64,000 bases of DNA from Bacillus sp. UNC41MFS5 (GTDB lineage Bacteria; Bacillota; Bacilli; Bacillales_B; DSM-18226), in contig NZ_JMLP01000010.1 in the NCBI RefSeq assembly GCF_000686805.1, positions 1 through 64,000 of the forward strand, written 5' to 3'. The position numbers and the translations under genes were made by a program. How positions within the stretch are numbered: the stretch's first letter is position 1; each line of letters begins with the position of its first letter. Positions 7,985-16,805 of the stretch are shown piece by piece. The notes below the pieces were generated by a model. It was given only the letters and a program-made list of their open reading frames with translations. It was not told where the DNA came from and searched no databases.

Positions 7985-8569
7985 TTACTTTATTACATTC
8001 TGCTCAATATTCCTAGTGGTAATCAGACTTGCCAATAGTCCCACTATTGCAACGATAACAAGCGAATAAAAAAGTTTCACATCTTGTAGCAGGAACAAAC
8101 CGGTAATAATTATGACAGCATCCATCACAAACATAATCAACCCAACATTCACTCTAGACCATTTTGCGATGAGCAATGCCAGCAGGTCCATTCCCCCTGG
8201 ACTTATATGATTACGGAGCATCACCCCAACCCCACTCCCAATGATTACAGCTCCAATAATCACACTGCTAAGGATGGACATATGAAACATTCCATTCAAT
8301 GGCACTAGCAATTCAATCATAATACCAGAACAGATCGCTCCCATCACACCGTTAAAAAAATACACGGGATCTGATTTAAAGGCAAACATGTAAACAGGAA
8401 TATTTAGTAATATAAAAGTCATTCCTACTTTAAAACCCAAAATATATTTTAGCAGCAAGCTGATGCCTAAAAATCCTCCATTAATGATATGCAAAGGAAG
8501 AATAAACCCATTAATCCCAATCCCTATCATCGTGCTCCCGAATCCTATTATCGCCAATTTTTTCAGCAT
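7985..8569 (-). CDS. YitT family membrane protein, short form
   Basis: A 194-aa integral membrane protein with five predicted helices and the YitT/DUF161 signature GFILPLHIINGGFLGISLLL and MLRNHISPGGMDLLALL. It lacks the C-terminal cytosolic DUF2179 domain present in the two longer paralogues of this window (27437-28354 and 35211-36023). Function is not established; the family is common and multi-copy in Bacillus. ATG start after GGGATGATCAG. Confidence 0.85.
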   Translation of the reverse strand: MLKKLAIIGFGSTMIGIGINGFILPLHIINGGFLGISLLLKYILGFKVGMTFILLNIPVYMFAFKSDPVYFFNGVMGAICSGIMIELLVPLNGMFHMSILSSVIIGAVIIGSGVGVMLRNHISPGGMDLLALLIAKWSRVNVGLIMFVMDAVIIITGLFLLQDVKLFYSLVIVAIVGLLASLITTRNIEQNVIK

Positions 8570-8652
8570 CTGATCATCCCTTGTCCAAATTCTTTATTAC
8601 CACATATATGAAAGAATTAAGGACTTCATTCGGAGCGATTCACATCAGATTG

Positions 8653-8679
8653 CAAAAAAGGAGCCCCATCGGACTCCAT
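8653..8679 (-). terminator. Intrinsic terminator of the NhaC-family gene
   Basis: On the minus strand GGAGTCC-GATG-GGGCTCC is followed by TTTTTT, just before and after the stop of the antiporter gene. Confidence 0.75.
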
Positions 8680-8680
8680 T

Positions 8681-10006
8681 TTAGGCTATTGCTGTTCGAT
8701 TTTCTTTTGATTTTCGTGCTTGTTTTACTAGAGATACTAGAATCGTTAAAATAGGTAAAATCCATAAAAAAAGCGCAAACGGCAGATATGCCATTATTGG
8801 TATCCCGACGATGGTACTGCACATGATGGCAAGAACACTCCACGGTACTAACCCAGGAAACAACATGGTTGAATCCCCCATAACTCGAGCTAACTCTTCT
8901 TTTCCATAAGTATTAGACCAATGCGGCAGGAAGGATCTGCCGGTGAGAATAATCGGCAGCGTTTGATTTGCTGCGATTAAGGTGATCAAAAATGTCGCCA
9001 GCAGTGTTTTTAGAGTGTCGCCCGTTAGAGTGCGAGATGATTGTAACCATCTATCTAAATAGGGCTGAATGACATTCATTTCTTCCAAAAGTCCATTATA
9101 TGCACCTGCTAAGGCTAGAAATAAGAGTAATTCATACATATGAAGGAACCCGCCGCCTAGACCCTCAATTCCATGCCACAAGGAGAAAACGAGTTTTGGC
9201 CATGAAGTTCCACTGAAAAGGGCGATAGCTGAGGCTGATAGAATACTAGTTAAAAATGCATAAACGATACTAATTCTTAATAGGACAAAGGTAATTAAAA
9301 TAAGTGGCGGGATAAATTTAATGACTGAAAGATCATTCCAACTTACGAGTTGCTGTTTAGTACCAGCCGTTCCTGAGACCAGATAGTCCGCCACTCCATA
9401 AAAGCAAAAGCATAGAAAAATAGCCATTAACGTAGTAAAAAGCATCGCTTTCCATTGTCTTTTTACTGGCAATTCAACCGTATGTGACAGAAGTTGATGG
9501 GCGCTTGAAAATGGCGAAGTTCTGTCTCCTACAAATGCACCTGAAACCAAGGCGCCCGCCACCATTTCGACGGGAAGTTCGAGGACGATGGCCGTCCCAA
9601 TAATTGGTATCCCAATTGCGCTTAATGTCCCGACCGTTGTTCCAAGCAGCATGGAGAAAACCATGGCACAGAGAAAGGATAAGACAAAAAAATGATTTGG
9701 AACAATAAAATGCAGAGCAATTTCCACCATCTGCTGAATAGTCCCTGCTAAATACCAAGACGGCAGTAAAAAACTCACTAAGAATAGGATTAGGATGACG
9801 ATTCTAGTTTTGTTCACACCCAAAATACTGATATGTAGAATCTGTTTTAAACGTAATTTTTTTCTCGTAGCCAACCATGCTAATACAAGGTAGCCAGGGA
9901 AAAATCCTATGACAAGCGGGTAATGAAAGATGACTGACCAAACCACCCCTGTCAAGGTAACGATTAAAAGGAGCGATACTTGCTTTAAAGAAAAATTAAT
10001 ATCCAT
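8681..10006 (-). CDS. NhaC family Na+/H+ antiporter-like transporter
   Basis: An 11-12 helix membrane transporter of 441 aa. The signature GDRTSPFSSAH after GALVSGAFV and the later ANQTLPIILTGR segment place it in the NhaC family, which exchanges sodium for protons or, in the MleN branch, malate for lactate. The exact substrates are unknown. The longest frame begins at 10033, but AAAGGA 8 nt before the ATG at 10006 marks the likely start (MDINFSLKQ). Single gene with its own terminator. Confidence 0.85.
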   Translation of the reverse strand: MDINFSLKQVSLLLIVTLTGVVWSVIFHYPLVIGFFPGYLVLAWLATRKKLRLKQILHISILGVNKTRIVILILFLVSFLLPSWYLAGTIQQMVEIALHFIVPNHFFVLSFLCAMVFSMLLGTTVGTLSAIGIPIIGTAIVLELPVEMVAGALVSGAFVGDRTSPFSSAHQLLSHTVELPVKRQWKAMLFTTLMAIFLCFCFYGVADYLVSGTAGTKQQLVSWNDLSVIKFIPPLILITFVLLRISIVYAFLTSILSASAIALFSGTSWPKLVFSLWHGIEGLGGGFLHMYELLLFLALAGAYNGLLEEMNVIQPYLDRWLQSSRTLTGDTLKTLLATFLITLIAANQTLPIILTGRSFLPHWSNTYGKEELARVMGDSTMLFPGLVPWSVLAIMCSTIVGIPIMAYLPFALFLWILPILTILVSLVKQARKSKENRTAIA

Positions 10007-10081
10007 ATAACCCATCCTTTGTTGAAGAAACATCTCTAATTATAAGGAAAAGTACCCCTTACGAAAAGCAATTTCTACCAC

Positions 10082-10113
10082 TAAAAAAAGAAGCCGCAAA
10101 CATGCGACTCCCT
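10082..10113 (-). terminator. Intrinsic terminator of the ABC-F gene
   Basis: On the minus strand GAGTCGCA-TGTT-TGCGGCTTC forms an 8-bp stem with two wobbles and ends in a run of seven T, about 40 nt after the ABC-F stop. Confidence 0.7.
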
Positions 10114-10150
10114 TGTAGTTCCCCAATGGCTGAAGGGGAGCTATTTCTTT

Positions 10151-12022
10151 TTAGATGATCTCTTCTAGCTCTTGATAGAGACGGTCACGGTTATTTTCCC
10201 TCTCCTCTAATTCAAGATAAATTTTTTGCAGCAATTCAAGTTCACTTTCATCACCCAGTTTTTGTTTTAAAAGCTGAATTTCCGCTTCAATTTGTTCAAT
10301 TTTTTCCTCAATCAATGTTGCCCCAACTTCTTCCACCTTTGATGCTTTCGGTGGGGAAATTTTAGTCAACGCTGGCCTTTCCGGCTGTATTATCTCGATT
10401 GTTTCTTCCAATTTGCCCTTTGCCCAATCATAATTCCCATCGAAATAGTAAACAGTCCCATTCTGGAGCCAGTATATTTTATTAAACAGTTTATTGAGAA
10501 AATAGCGGTCATGGGACACAGCTAAAATGGTGCCATTAAACTGTTCTAGCGCTTCCTCTAACACCTCACAAGAATCAATATCGAGATGATTGGTCGGTTC
10601 ATCCAGAATCAAAAGATTAATATCCTGGTACATCAACTGGGCAAGTCTGAGTCTCATTCTCTCCCCGCCGCTCAATTGACTTACCTTCCGAAAAACGGCT
10701 GGTCCGTAAAATAAAAACCGAGCTAAAATATGTCGAGCCTCTCCTTCATTGACAACTATCTCAGACCGAAAGACGTCAATCAGCTGTTGATCACCAATAT
10801 TCGTAAAGACTTGCTGTGACAGGTATCCGACCTTCACATTGCTGCCAACCTTGACAACACCTTTATCTGGCTCCATTTCCTTCAGAATCATTTTTAAAAG
10901 TGTGGATTTACCGGTACCATTTTCCCCGACAATTGCGGTGCGGTCCTTATATTGTACGAGCATGTTTACCTGGTCAAACAAGATCTTGCTTCCAAAACTT
11001 TTTGCAACGTCCTCCATGACGATCACATCTTTACCGCTTCGATCATGGGCTTCAAAATCAATCGCCATTTTTTTGACATCTATCTTTGGGCGATCCAGTT
11101 TTTCAATTCGATCCAATGCCCTCTGCATATTGGTAGCCCGTTTATGAAGAGCAGCACTTGGTGGATTGGAGCGGTTTGCCCAGTCGCGGAGGCGCTTAAT
11201 TGCCTCTTTCATTTTTTTCATTTTCTTCTGTTGTTCTTGATATTCCTGAAATTCTCTTAAGAGCCGCTCTTCCTTCTCTTTTACATACCCACTGAAATTC
11301 GTATGGTACAGATCAATTTCTCCATCTTCCATTTCCAGCACTTTCGTGACCACTTCATCTAAAAAGTAACGGTCATGTGAGATGAGAATAATCGTTCCTG
11401 AATAATCCTTAAGAAAGGCACCCAGCCATTCAATCGCCTTCATATCTAAATGGTTGGTCGGTTCGTCGAGCAACAAAAGTTCGGGGTTTTTCAATAAACT
11501 CAATCCCAATCCAACTTTTGTTTTCTCCCCGCCGCTTAATGATGAAAAGGTTTTATCAAGCAGGTCGGTAATATTTAACCCGTTTGCAATCCGGTCCAAT
11601 TGGGCATCCATTTCATAGCCGCCATTTAAGATAAATTCATCTTGAAGCTTTCCATATTGATCCATTAATCTTTGTAAGTCACCTGGAGCAATTTCCTGTC
11701 CCATTTCAACCTCTAATTGCTGAAGTTTCGTTTCAGTTGCGATTAATTGCTCAAAGGCTGTTTTTAATACTTCTTTACCTGTCAACTCTTTAAAATCAGG
11801 AATCTGAGCCAAATAGCCAATTTTTAGACCTTTTTTCTTATGAATAACCCCTTCATCGACCGTTTCTTGATTTGCTAAAAGCTTTAATAGCGTTGTTTTA
11901 CCGCCGCCATTACGGCCGACAAGGCCAACCCGGTTTCCTTCCTGTACTTCGAAGGATAGATCTTTAAAAATTATATTTCCGCCAAATGATTTGGTAATAT
12001 GGTTTACACTGCAAATGATCAT
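10151..12022 (-). CDS. ABC-F family ATPase (ribosome-associated)
   Basis: A 623-aa cytosolic protein with two ATP-binding cassettes and no membrane domain, as in ABC-F translation factors and antibiotic-resistance proteins. Cassette 1 has GRNGGGKTT, LSGGEKTKV and LLLLDEPTNHLD; cassette 2 has GENGTGKST, LSGGERMRL and LLILDEPTNHLD. A charged interdomain linker (about 245-330) and a C-terminal coiled coil (about 575-620) are present. AAGGAG lies 8 nt before the ATG at 12022, better than the ATG at 12028. The long leader with an upstream ORF and terminators resembles attenuator-controlled resistance ABC-Fs. Whether it is a housekeeping or a resistance member is open. Confidence 0.9.
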   Translation of the reverse strand: MIICSVNHITKSFGGNIIFKDLSFEVQEGNRVGLVGRNGGGKTTLLKLLANQETVDEGVIHKKKGLKIGYLAQIPDFKELTGKEVLKTAFEQLIATETKLQQLEVEMGQEIAPGDLQRLMDQYGKLQDEFILNGGYEMDAQLDRIANGLNITDLLDKTFSSLSGGEKTKVGLGLSLLKNPELLLLDEPTNHLDMKAIEWLGAFLKDYSGTIILISHDRYFLDEVVTKVLEMEDGEIDLYHTNFSGYVKEKEERLLREFQEYQEQQKKMKKMKEAIKRLRDWANRSNPPSAALHKRATNMQRALDRIEKLDRPKIDVKKMAIDFEAHDRSGKDVIVMEDVAKSFGSKILFDQVNMLVQYKDRTAIVGENGTGKSTLLKMILKEMEPDKGVVKVGSNVKVGYLSQQVFTNIGDQQLIDVFRSEIVVNEGEARHILARFLFYGPAVFRKVSQLSGGERMRLRLAQLMYQDINLLILDEPTNHLDIDSCEVLEEALEQFNGTILAVSHDRYFLNKLFNKIYWLQNGTVYYFDGNYDWAKGKLEETIEIIQPERPALTKISPPKASKVEEVGATLIEEKIEQIEAEIQLLKQKLGDESELELLQKIYLELEERENNRDRLYQELEEII

Positions 12023-12072
12023 GTTCATTCTCCTTATTAATAAAAAATTATGATGAACACTCTCTTTTTATA

Positions 12073-12108
12073 TAAAAAAAACCGCAGGCATCTTTTACGA
12101 CCCGCGGC
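12073..12108 (-). terminator. Leader terminator 2 upstream of the ABC-F gene
   Basis: On the minus strand CCGCGGG and CCTGCGG form a 7-bp stem with one G-T pair, followed by eight T. It lies between the 44-aa upstream ORF and the ABC-F start, so it would stop transcription before the ABC-F gene unless overridden. Confidence 0.75.
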
Positions 12109-12125
12109 TGTTAAAATTGGGCATG

Positions 12126-12154
12126 AAAAAAGAGTGCAAATTGGCGCACTCTCT
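12126..12154 (-). terminator. Leader terminator 1 upstream of the ABC-F gene
   Basis: On the minus strand AGAGTGC-GCCAATTT-GCACTCT is followed by TTTTT. Its 3' arm plus T-run (12126-12137) can also pair with a downstream AAAAAGAGAGTG (12058-12069), an 11-bp alternative that could act as an antiterminator. Confidence 0.7.
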
Positions 12155-12187
12155 TCAAAGCCTATTTTTAGTGGGTAAAGAGATGTG

Positions 12188-12322
12188 TTATCGTTCCATA
12201 TTCATTTTGTAATTTTGAAAAAAGGGCAGACTACCCCCTTTGAAAATTACACCATGAAAAATTGCACGATAAATATTGAGTGCTTCCAGCCAAAGTAACC
12301 GTGCAAAAATAGAACGTTTCAT
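12188..12322 (-). CDS. Upstream ORF / leader peptide of 44 aa
   Basis: ATG with a very strong ribosome binding site (GGAGGTGGAGAAGAG) opens a 44-codon frame beginning MKRSIFARLLWLEALNIYRA and ending KMNMER. It is basic and hydrophobic, with no cysteine. It lies between a good sigma-A promoter and two terminators in the leader of the ABC-F gene. I infer a translated regulatory uORF; it could instead be an independent small protein gene ending at terminator 1. I do not recognise a family. Confidence 0.7.
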   Translation of the reverse strand: MKRSIFARLLWLEALNIYRAIFHGVIFKGGSLPFFQNYKMNMER

Positions 12323-12357
12323 CTCTTCTCCACCTCCGTTTCAAATTAGTTATTTTC

Positions 12358-12386
12358 ATTGTAAATAGTTCTGATACCGATTGCAA
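12358..12386 (-). promoter_or_regulatory. Sigma-A promoter of the uORF/ABC-F leader
   Basis: On the minus strand a -35 TTGCAA (12381-12386), a 17-nt spacer and a -10 TACAAT (12358-12363). The inferred start near 12351 gives a leader of about 330 nt before the ABC-F start codon. Confidence 0.7.
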
Positions 12387-12434
12387 GCCTATTTTTTCTG
12401 ACTAATCTAAAGTTTGGGAATTCGCCAACCCCTT

Positions 12435-12848
12435 TTAATGAAGGTACTTTTTACGAGATCCCAGTCTCCTGCGGTAAACAAACTTTCTAAAGTCATCTTC
12501 CTTTAGATTACCATCGTAGATCAAAAATAATAATGATTGATACTCTGGATACCGTTCCATGACGAAAAGGGCGAACTCCTTCCGTTCGCCCTTTTGCATC
12601 AATTTAAACTCTTCCTGGTTAATAATATCTTCAATCTTCTTTTCATAATAGGCTTTCGTATCTTCCCATTTTTCCTTGCGATTCTCCAATACATCTCGGG
12701 CATACTCAGGCAATTTCTCAATCACAAGATCAATATAGCCTTCTGACCACATAATCATTTTATCCTTTTCAGGAAGTTCAAAAACCATATGCATTAGTTC
12801 AATATCATCTACTTTATCATTCGCTGCAAATTTCCCGACCCGATTCAT
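12435..12848 (-). CDS. Conserved-looking cytosolic protein, unknown function
   Basis: A 137-aa charged, helical protein without signal peptide, ending in a very basic tail (RKFVYRRRLGSRKKYLH). It lies 27 bp downstream of prsA on the same strand, so it probably belongs to the htrA-prsA transcript. The GTG at 12860 opens the longest frame, but GAGGTG lies 9 nt before the ATG at 12848. I do not recognise the family, and no catalytic motif is apparent. Confidence 0.7.
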   Translation of the reverse strand: MNRVGKFAANDKVDDIELMHMVFELPEKDKMIMWSEGYIDLVIEKLPEYARDVLENRKEKWEDTKAYYEKKIEDIINQEEFKLMQKGERKEFALFVMERYPEYQSLLFLIYDGNLKEDDFRKFVYRRRLGSRKKYLH

Positions 12849-12875
12849 CTTGTTATTCACCTCATGACCCTTAGG

Positions 12876-13763
12876 TTAGACTTCTTCTAAGGTATTCTCA
12901 ATATCATAACTCTTCTTCTTTTTCTCTAGCCATGTTGTATACTCAGAATCAATTTTCTGATTTAGTAATGTTTCTTTTATTTTAGTCTTACTGTCATTAT
13001 AATTTGCTGCTTTTGCCTTCTTTTTAGCCTCTACTTTAATAATATGGTACCCATACTCTGTCTTTACTGGCTTACTAATTTCTCCAACGGCGAGACCAAA
13101 TGCTGCATCATCAAATTCTGTGACCATGGTTCCTTTTGCAAAATATCCAAGGTCGCCACCGGAATCCTTCGTACTCTCATCCGTTGAATATTCTTTCGCT
13201 AACTTTGCAAAATCACCGCCATCGTTTAACTTTTCTATGACCTCATTCGCAGTTTTCTCATCAGCAACTAGAATATGACTTGCTTTAATTTGCTCGGCTT
13301 GGGCAAATGTATCTTTGTTTTCATCAAAATAAGTCTTCATTTCCTCATCGGTAATACTAATTTCCGGCTCCAGTAATTTTTTAATCGTCAAATAATTTTT
13401 TAAATCTTGTTTTAGGTATGCTAAAGAAGTATTGTTGGTTTCAAGTGCTTGATTAAAGGCTTCTTCTCCACCATAAGATGCTTTTAAAGTTTCGATTTCT
13501 TGATTCAGTTCACTATCTTTAACGCTAACTTTTTGTTTTTTAGCTTCTGCAGCCACAATTTTTTCGCTAATCATTTTGTCCATAGTAGCAGAACCGTATT
13601 GTTTGACCATTTCGCTATATAACTCGTCTTTACTAATTGTCTTACCATTAAACGTTGCGACCGTATCCTCCTTTTTAAGAATGAAGCTTAGTAAAATTAC
13701 CGACGATACAATAAGTACTGATAGGATTATTACCATTATTTTATTTTGTTTTAATAACGACAT
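12876..13763 (-). CDS. prsA: PrsA-like foldase (parvulin-type peptidyl-prolyl isomerase)
   Basis: A 295-aa extracytoplasmic folding factor. Residues 10-28 form a single hydrophobic segment anchoring the protein; there is no lipobox cysteine, so unlike B. subtilis PrsA it is a transmembrane rather than a lipid-anchored form. A SurA-like N-domain is followed by a PpiC/parvulin domain (about 155-245; ASHILVADEKTANE, SGGDLGYFAKGTM, FGLAVGEISKPVKTEYGYHIIKV). GGAGGGAG upstream selects the ATG at 13763 rather than the TTG at 13784. It follows htrA by 21 bp, suggesting one operon for exported protein quality control. Confidence 0.88.
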   Translation of the reverse strand: MSLLKQNKIMVIILSVLIVSSVILLSFILKKEDTVATFNGKTISKDELYSEMVKQYGSATMDKMISEKIVAAEAKKQKVSVKDSELNQEIETLKASYGGEEAFNQALETNNTSLAYLKQDLKNYLTIKKLLEPEISITDEEMKTYFDENKDTFAQAEQIKASHILVADEKTANEVIEKLNDGGDFAKLAKEYSTDESTKDSGGDLGYFAKGTMVTEFDDAAFGLAVGEISKPVKTEYGYHIIKVEAKKKAKAANYNDSKTKIKETLLNQKIDSEYTTWLEKKKKSYDIENTLEEV

Positions 13764-13784
13764 TTTTCTTGATACTCCCTCCAA

Positions 13785-15224
13785 TTAATCCGCAAGTTTC
13801 ACATTTACAGTGATTTGTTTTCCATCGCGGTAAACTCCAAATTTTATTTCATCACCCTTGCTTACTTTGGTATATAAATATTTACGTAAATCTGAGGAAC
13901 TGGTAATTTCTGTTCCATTCATAGAAACAATAATATCCTTTACTTGCAGTCCAGCGTTCGCAGCCGTAGAATTGGCTTCAATATTTGTGAGCATGACACC
14001 TTTTGTTGTGCTCGGCAGGTTTTGCCAATACATTTGTGCCACTTGATCAAGATCGGCAAGTCCTACTCCAAGATATGGACGGTCGATTTTTCCATTCTTA
14101 ATTAATTCATTTACAATGGGAATTAGGTCATTACTTGGAATCGCAAAGCCTAACCCTTCGACACCACTTTCAGAAATTTTTAAACTATTGATTCCAATCA
14201 CTTGTCCTTGTGGGTTAATTAAGGCACCCCCGCTGTTCCCAGGATTGATTGCTGCATCGGTTTGAATAACATTGGTATCCCAATTTCCTGCAGAGGTTGT
14301 AATGGCAATGCTTCGATTGGTTGCACTGACAATTCCTTGTGTAACCGTCCTTGAAAGATCTAGTCCAAGCGGGTTTCCGATAGCATAAACCTGGTCTCCT
14401 GGACGAAGTGTCGACGAATCACCAAAATCTGCCGTTGCCGTTACGTATTTAGCGTCAATTTTTAAAACAGCGAGATCCGTTAAAGCATCAGTGCCAACCA
14501 CTTCAGCCGTTGCTTTTTCACCGTCATACAAAGATACTTCAAGTTTCGTTGCCCCTTCTACCACGTGGTTATTGGTAACAATATAGGCAGTACCATTGTT
14601 TTTTTGAAAAATAACCCCCGATCCCGAACCGCTTTCCACATTTTGCGAAGAGTTGGAATTACCATAAAAATTATTTTGTTGTTGCTGATAATTCACGATT
14701 CCTACAATCGCCTTCGATACCTTTTCCACCGTATCCGCAATTGAATTAGAAGATGCAGCCGTTGGCTGCGCCACTACAGGTTTGACCGCAGTTCCTTGTT
14801 GAGAACTAATTGCTTCTTGAGACTCCACTTTCGGGAAATGATCTTTTATGTAGTCTGTATGTGGTAAAATCGCTAATGTCAAGACAGACCCAATTACCCC
14901 TGCTGCAAGTGTGGAGGCAAATCCTTTTACGTTTCGTTTTTTCTTATTCAGTTGATCCCCCTGATTGTTGGTACGCGTTTGTTCCATTCCTGGTGTTACT
15001 GTTGCTTTCGTTGTAGGTTCGAATTCAGGTTGTTTTTCTTGTTCCTCACGATTCCCAAAATCGTTTGTTTCCACTGTGAAGGTTGCATCGACTGCATAGG
15101 AATTTTCTTTAGAATGGTTGATTTTAATTGATTCCTCTGATTGTTCTTCTGCTTTTGTAATTTCTGTTAAGTCAGATGTATTTGGTTGATTTTTATCGAA
15201 TTCATTATCATTTTTATAATCCAT
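13785..15224 (-). CDS. HtrA/DegP-like membrane-anchored serine protease with PDZ domain
   Basis: A 479-aa quality-control protease. It has an acidic cytosolic N-terminus of about 100 residues, one transmembrane segment (about 100-120), a Ser/Gln-rich linker, a trypsin-like domain and a PDZ domain (about 375-475). The triad is visible as NNHVVEGA (His), TDLAVLKID (Asp) and NPGNSGGAL (Ser, about 329). It removes or refolds misfolded exported proteins. GGAG lies 10 nt before the ATG at 15224. It heads an htrA-prsA-(137 aa) operon with its own upstream region containing a motif shared with the neighbouring response regulator. Confidence 0.93.
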   Translation of the reverse strand: MDYKNDNEFDKNQPNTSDLTEITKAEEQSEESIKINHSKENSYAVDATFTVETNDFGNREEQEKQPEFEPTTKATVTPGMEQTRTNNQGDQLNKKKRNVKGFASTLAAGVIGSVLTLAILPHTDYIKDHFPKVESQEAISSQQGTAVKPVVAQPTAASSNSIADTVEKVSKAIVGIVNYQQQQNNFYGNSNSSQNVESGSGSGVIFQKNNGTAYIVTNNHVVEGATKLEVSLYDGEKATAEVVGTDALTDLAVLKIDAKYVTATADFGDSSTLRPGDQVYAIGNPLGLDLSRTVTQGIVSATNRSIAITTSAGNWDTNVIQTDAAINPGNSGGALINPQGQVIGINSLKISESGVEGLGFAIPSNDLIPIVNELIKNGKIDRPYLGVGLADLDQVAQMYWQNLPSTTKGVMLTNIEANSTAANAGLQVKDIIVSMNGTEITSSSDLRKYLYTKVSKGDEIKFGVYRDGKQITVNVKLAD

Positions 15225-15285
15225 TTCATTCAATCTCCTTTAAGCATGTTTTATCTTGTCTTTACTTTACCTCGCAAATCTTAAG

Positions 15286-15303
15286 AAATTATTAACAAAC
15301 TAT
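15286..15303. promoter_or_regulatory. Candidate response-regulator box upstream of htrA
   Basis: AAATTAT-TAAC-AAACTAT is a direct repeat of a heptamer with an 11-bp period. Almost the same arrangement occurs upstream of the response regulator gene (17578-17595). It lies about 60 bp upstream of the htrA start, in the expected place for activator binding. Inference from shared spacing; no experimental evidence. Confidence 0.5.
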
Positions 15304-15345
15304 AACGGCTTTTAGAAATATCTACGAATTTTTATCGTTATTGAA

Positions 15346-15381
15346 CAAAAAAGCTGCAGGCACCAGCCCGCAGCTTCTCGC
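15346..15381 (-). terminator. Intrinsic terminator of the two-component operon
   Basis: On the minus strand AAGCTGC-GGGCTGGTGCCT-GCAGCTT is followed by TTTT, just after the kinase stop. It separates the kinase operon from htrA. Confidence 0.75.
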
Positions 15382-15386
15382 AATTT

Positions 15387-16805
15387 TTATAGTTTAATGA
15401 CGAATTTTGTTCCTTTTCCCGCTTCACTGAAAACATTAATTTCCCCATGATGAAGGAGGACTAATTGCTTAACAATCGATAACCCTAACCCAAATTCACC
15501 ATATGGGTTACTGGTCCTGGAAATATCAGCCTTATAGAATCGGCGCCAGATGTTTTCTATCTCACTCGGATCGATACCAATCCCTGTGTCCTCCACTTCT
15601 ATAATCGTCGACTGGCCCTCTGTTTTTCCTCTAAGCCAAATCGTCCCGTTCGTGGTAAATTGAATGCTATTTTTGGTAATATTTATTAATATTTGAATCA
15701 GTCGGTCATAGTCAGCATTAACCATAACATCTGGTTCTGCCTCAATCAAAATCTGATTATTTTTTTCCTCTGCCTGCAGCATTAATTGATCTTGAATAAT
15801 CTCAAGTGCCTCGAGGAGCTGTATATCTTCTCTGTATAACTGAATTTGATTGGAGCGTATTTTGTCATAATCCAAGTTTTCATTGACAAGGCGAATAAGT
15901 CTTTTTGCTTCTTGACTTACAAGATTGATTCCTCGTTCTTTATCTTCCTCAGGAATCATATCATTTTTCAAGCCTTCGATAACTCCGCTTATTGTCGTTA
16001 ATGGCGTCCGCATTTCATGGGAAACATCCGATAAAAATTGTCTTCGTCTATTTTCTAGACTTTCAATTTCCTCCATCGAGGTATTAATTTTATCGACCAT
16101 GTGATTAAAATCGTTTGCTAATTCACCAATCTCATCAAAATTAGAAGATGCAACGTGGACATGATAATTTCCCGCTGAGACAAGTGAGGTTGCTTCACGA
16201 AGACGTTTAATCCTGTGCACATGAATCCTCGATAGAAACCAACTAAGCAGAAAGGAAACAACAAGAGCAATAAGAATGGCGTACATAATATACTGATTGA
16301 CGCGATGAACCATGGCACTTGATCCGCTAATCGGTGAGGTTAAAAGAATTCCACCTATAAACGTTCCGTTATTAAGATACGGTAAAACAACAAAGGTAAC
16401 TCCTTCTTGACCGAACCTTTTAAAATCACTATTTACCACAAGAGTTCGACCTTTAGAAATCCGATCCCAATCCTTGTCAGACAAACCTCTAATAGCTGGA
16501 CCCTGTTTTCCAACCGCGTATAATTTTCCATATTGATCAAATATACTAAAGCTCATTTTTCTTGTTGTTAACACCGAACTATAGCGATTAATAATTTGGT
16601 CCGCCGCTTGCGGAGTTTCATCAATCTCGGAGAGTATAGCCTTTCCGTAAGAAATCAACTCATTTGCTTTATTTTCATAGACCAAATTTTCAACATAATT
16701 GCTAAACAACAAACTTAATACTAAGAAAGCAACAATAATAATACTGATATGACTGAAAAATTGTTGGTAAATGTATCTAAACTTCATCCGTTTTGATTGA
16801 CTCAT
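15387..16805 (-). CDS. Sensor histidine kinase (HAMP, HisKA, HATPase)
   Basis: A 472-aa membrane kinase. Two transmembrane segments (about 17-38 and 178-200) flank an extracytoplasmic sensor of about 140 residues. A HAMP domain (about 202-255), the phospho-acceptor box SHEMRTPL (His near 262) and a HATPase domain with NITKNSIQF, DTGIGI and GLGLSIV follow. The start overlaps the response regulator by 29 nt, showing coupling. With htrA and prsA downstream, sensing of secretion stress (as by CssS) is a reasonable inference, though the sensor sequence is not obviously CssS. Confidence 0.9.
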   Translation of the reverse strand: MSQSKRMKFRYIYQQFFSHISIIIVAFLVLSLLFSNYVENLVYENKANELISYGKAILSEIDETPQAADQIINRYSSVLTTRKMSFSIFDQYGKLYAVGKQGPAIRGLSDKDWDRISKGRTLVVNSDFKRFGQEGVTFVVLPYLNNGTFIGGILLTSPISGSSAMVHRVNQYIMYAILIALVVSFLLSWFLSRIHVHRIKRLREATSLVSAGNYHVHVASSNFDEIGELANDFNHMVDKINTSMEEIESLENRRRQFLSDVSHEMRTPLTTISGVIEGLKNDMIPEEDKERGINLVSQEAKRLIRLVNENLDYDKIRSNQIQLYREDIQLLEALEIIQDQLMLQAEEKNNQILIEAEPDVMVNADYDRLIQILINITKNSIQFTTNGTIWLRGKTEGQSTIIEVEDTGIGIDPSEIENIWRRFYKADISRTSNPYGEFGLGLSIVKQLVLLHHGEINVFSEAGKGTKFVIKL

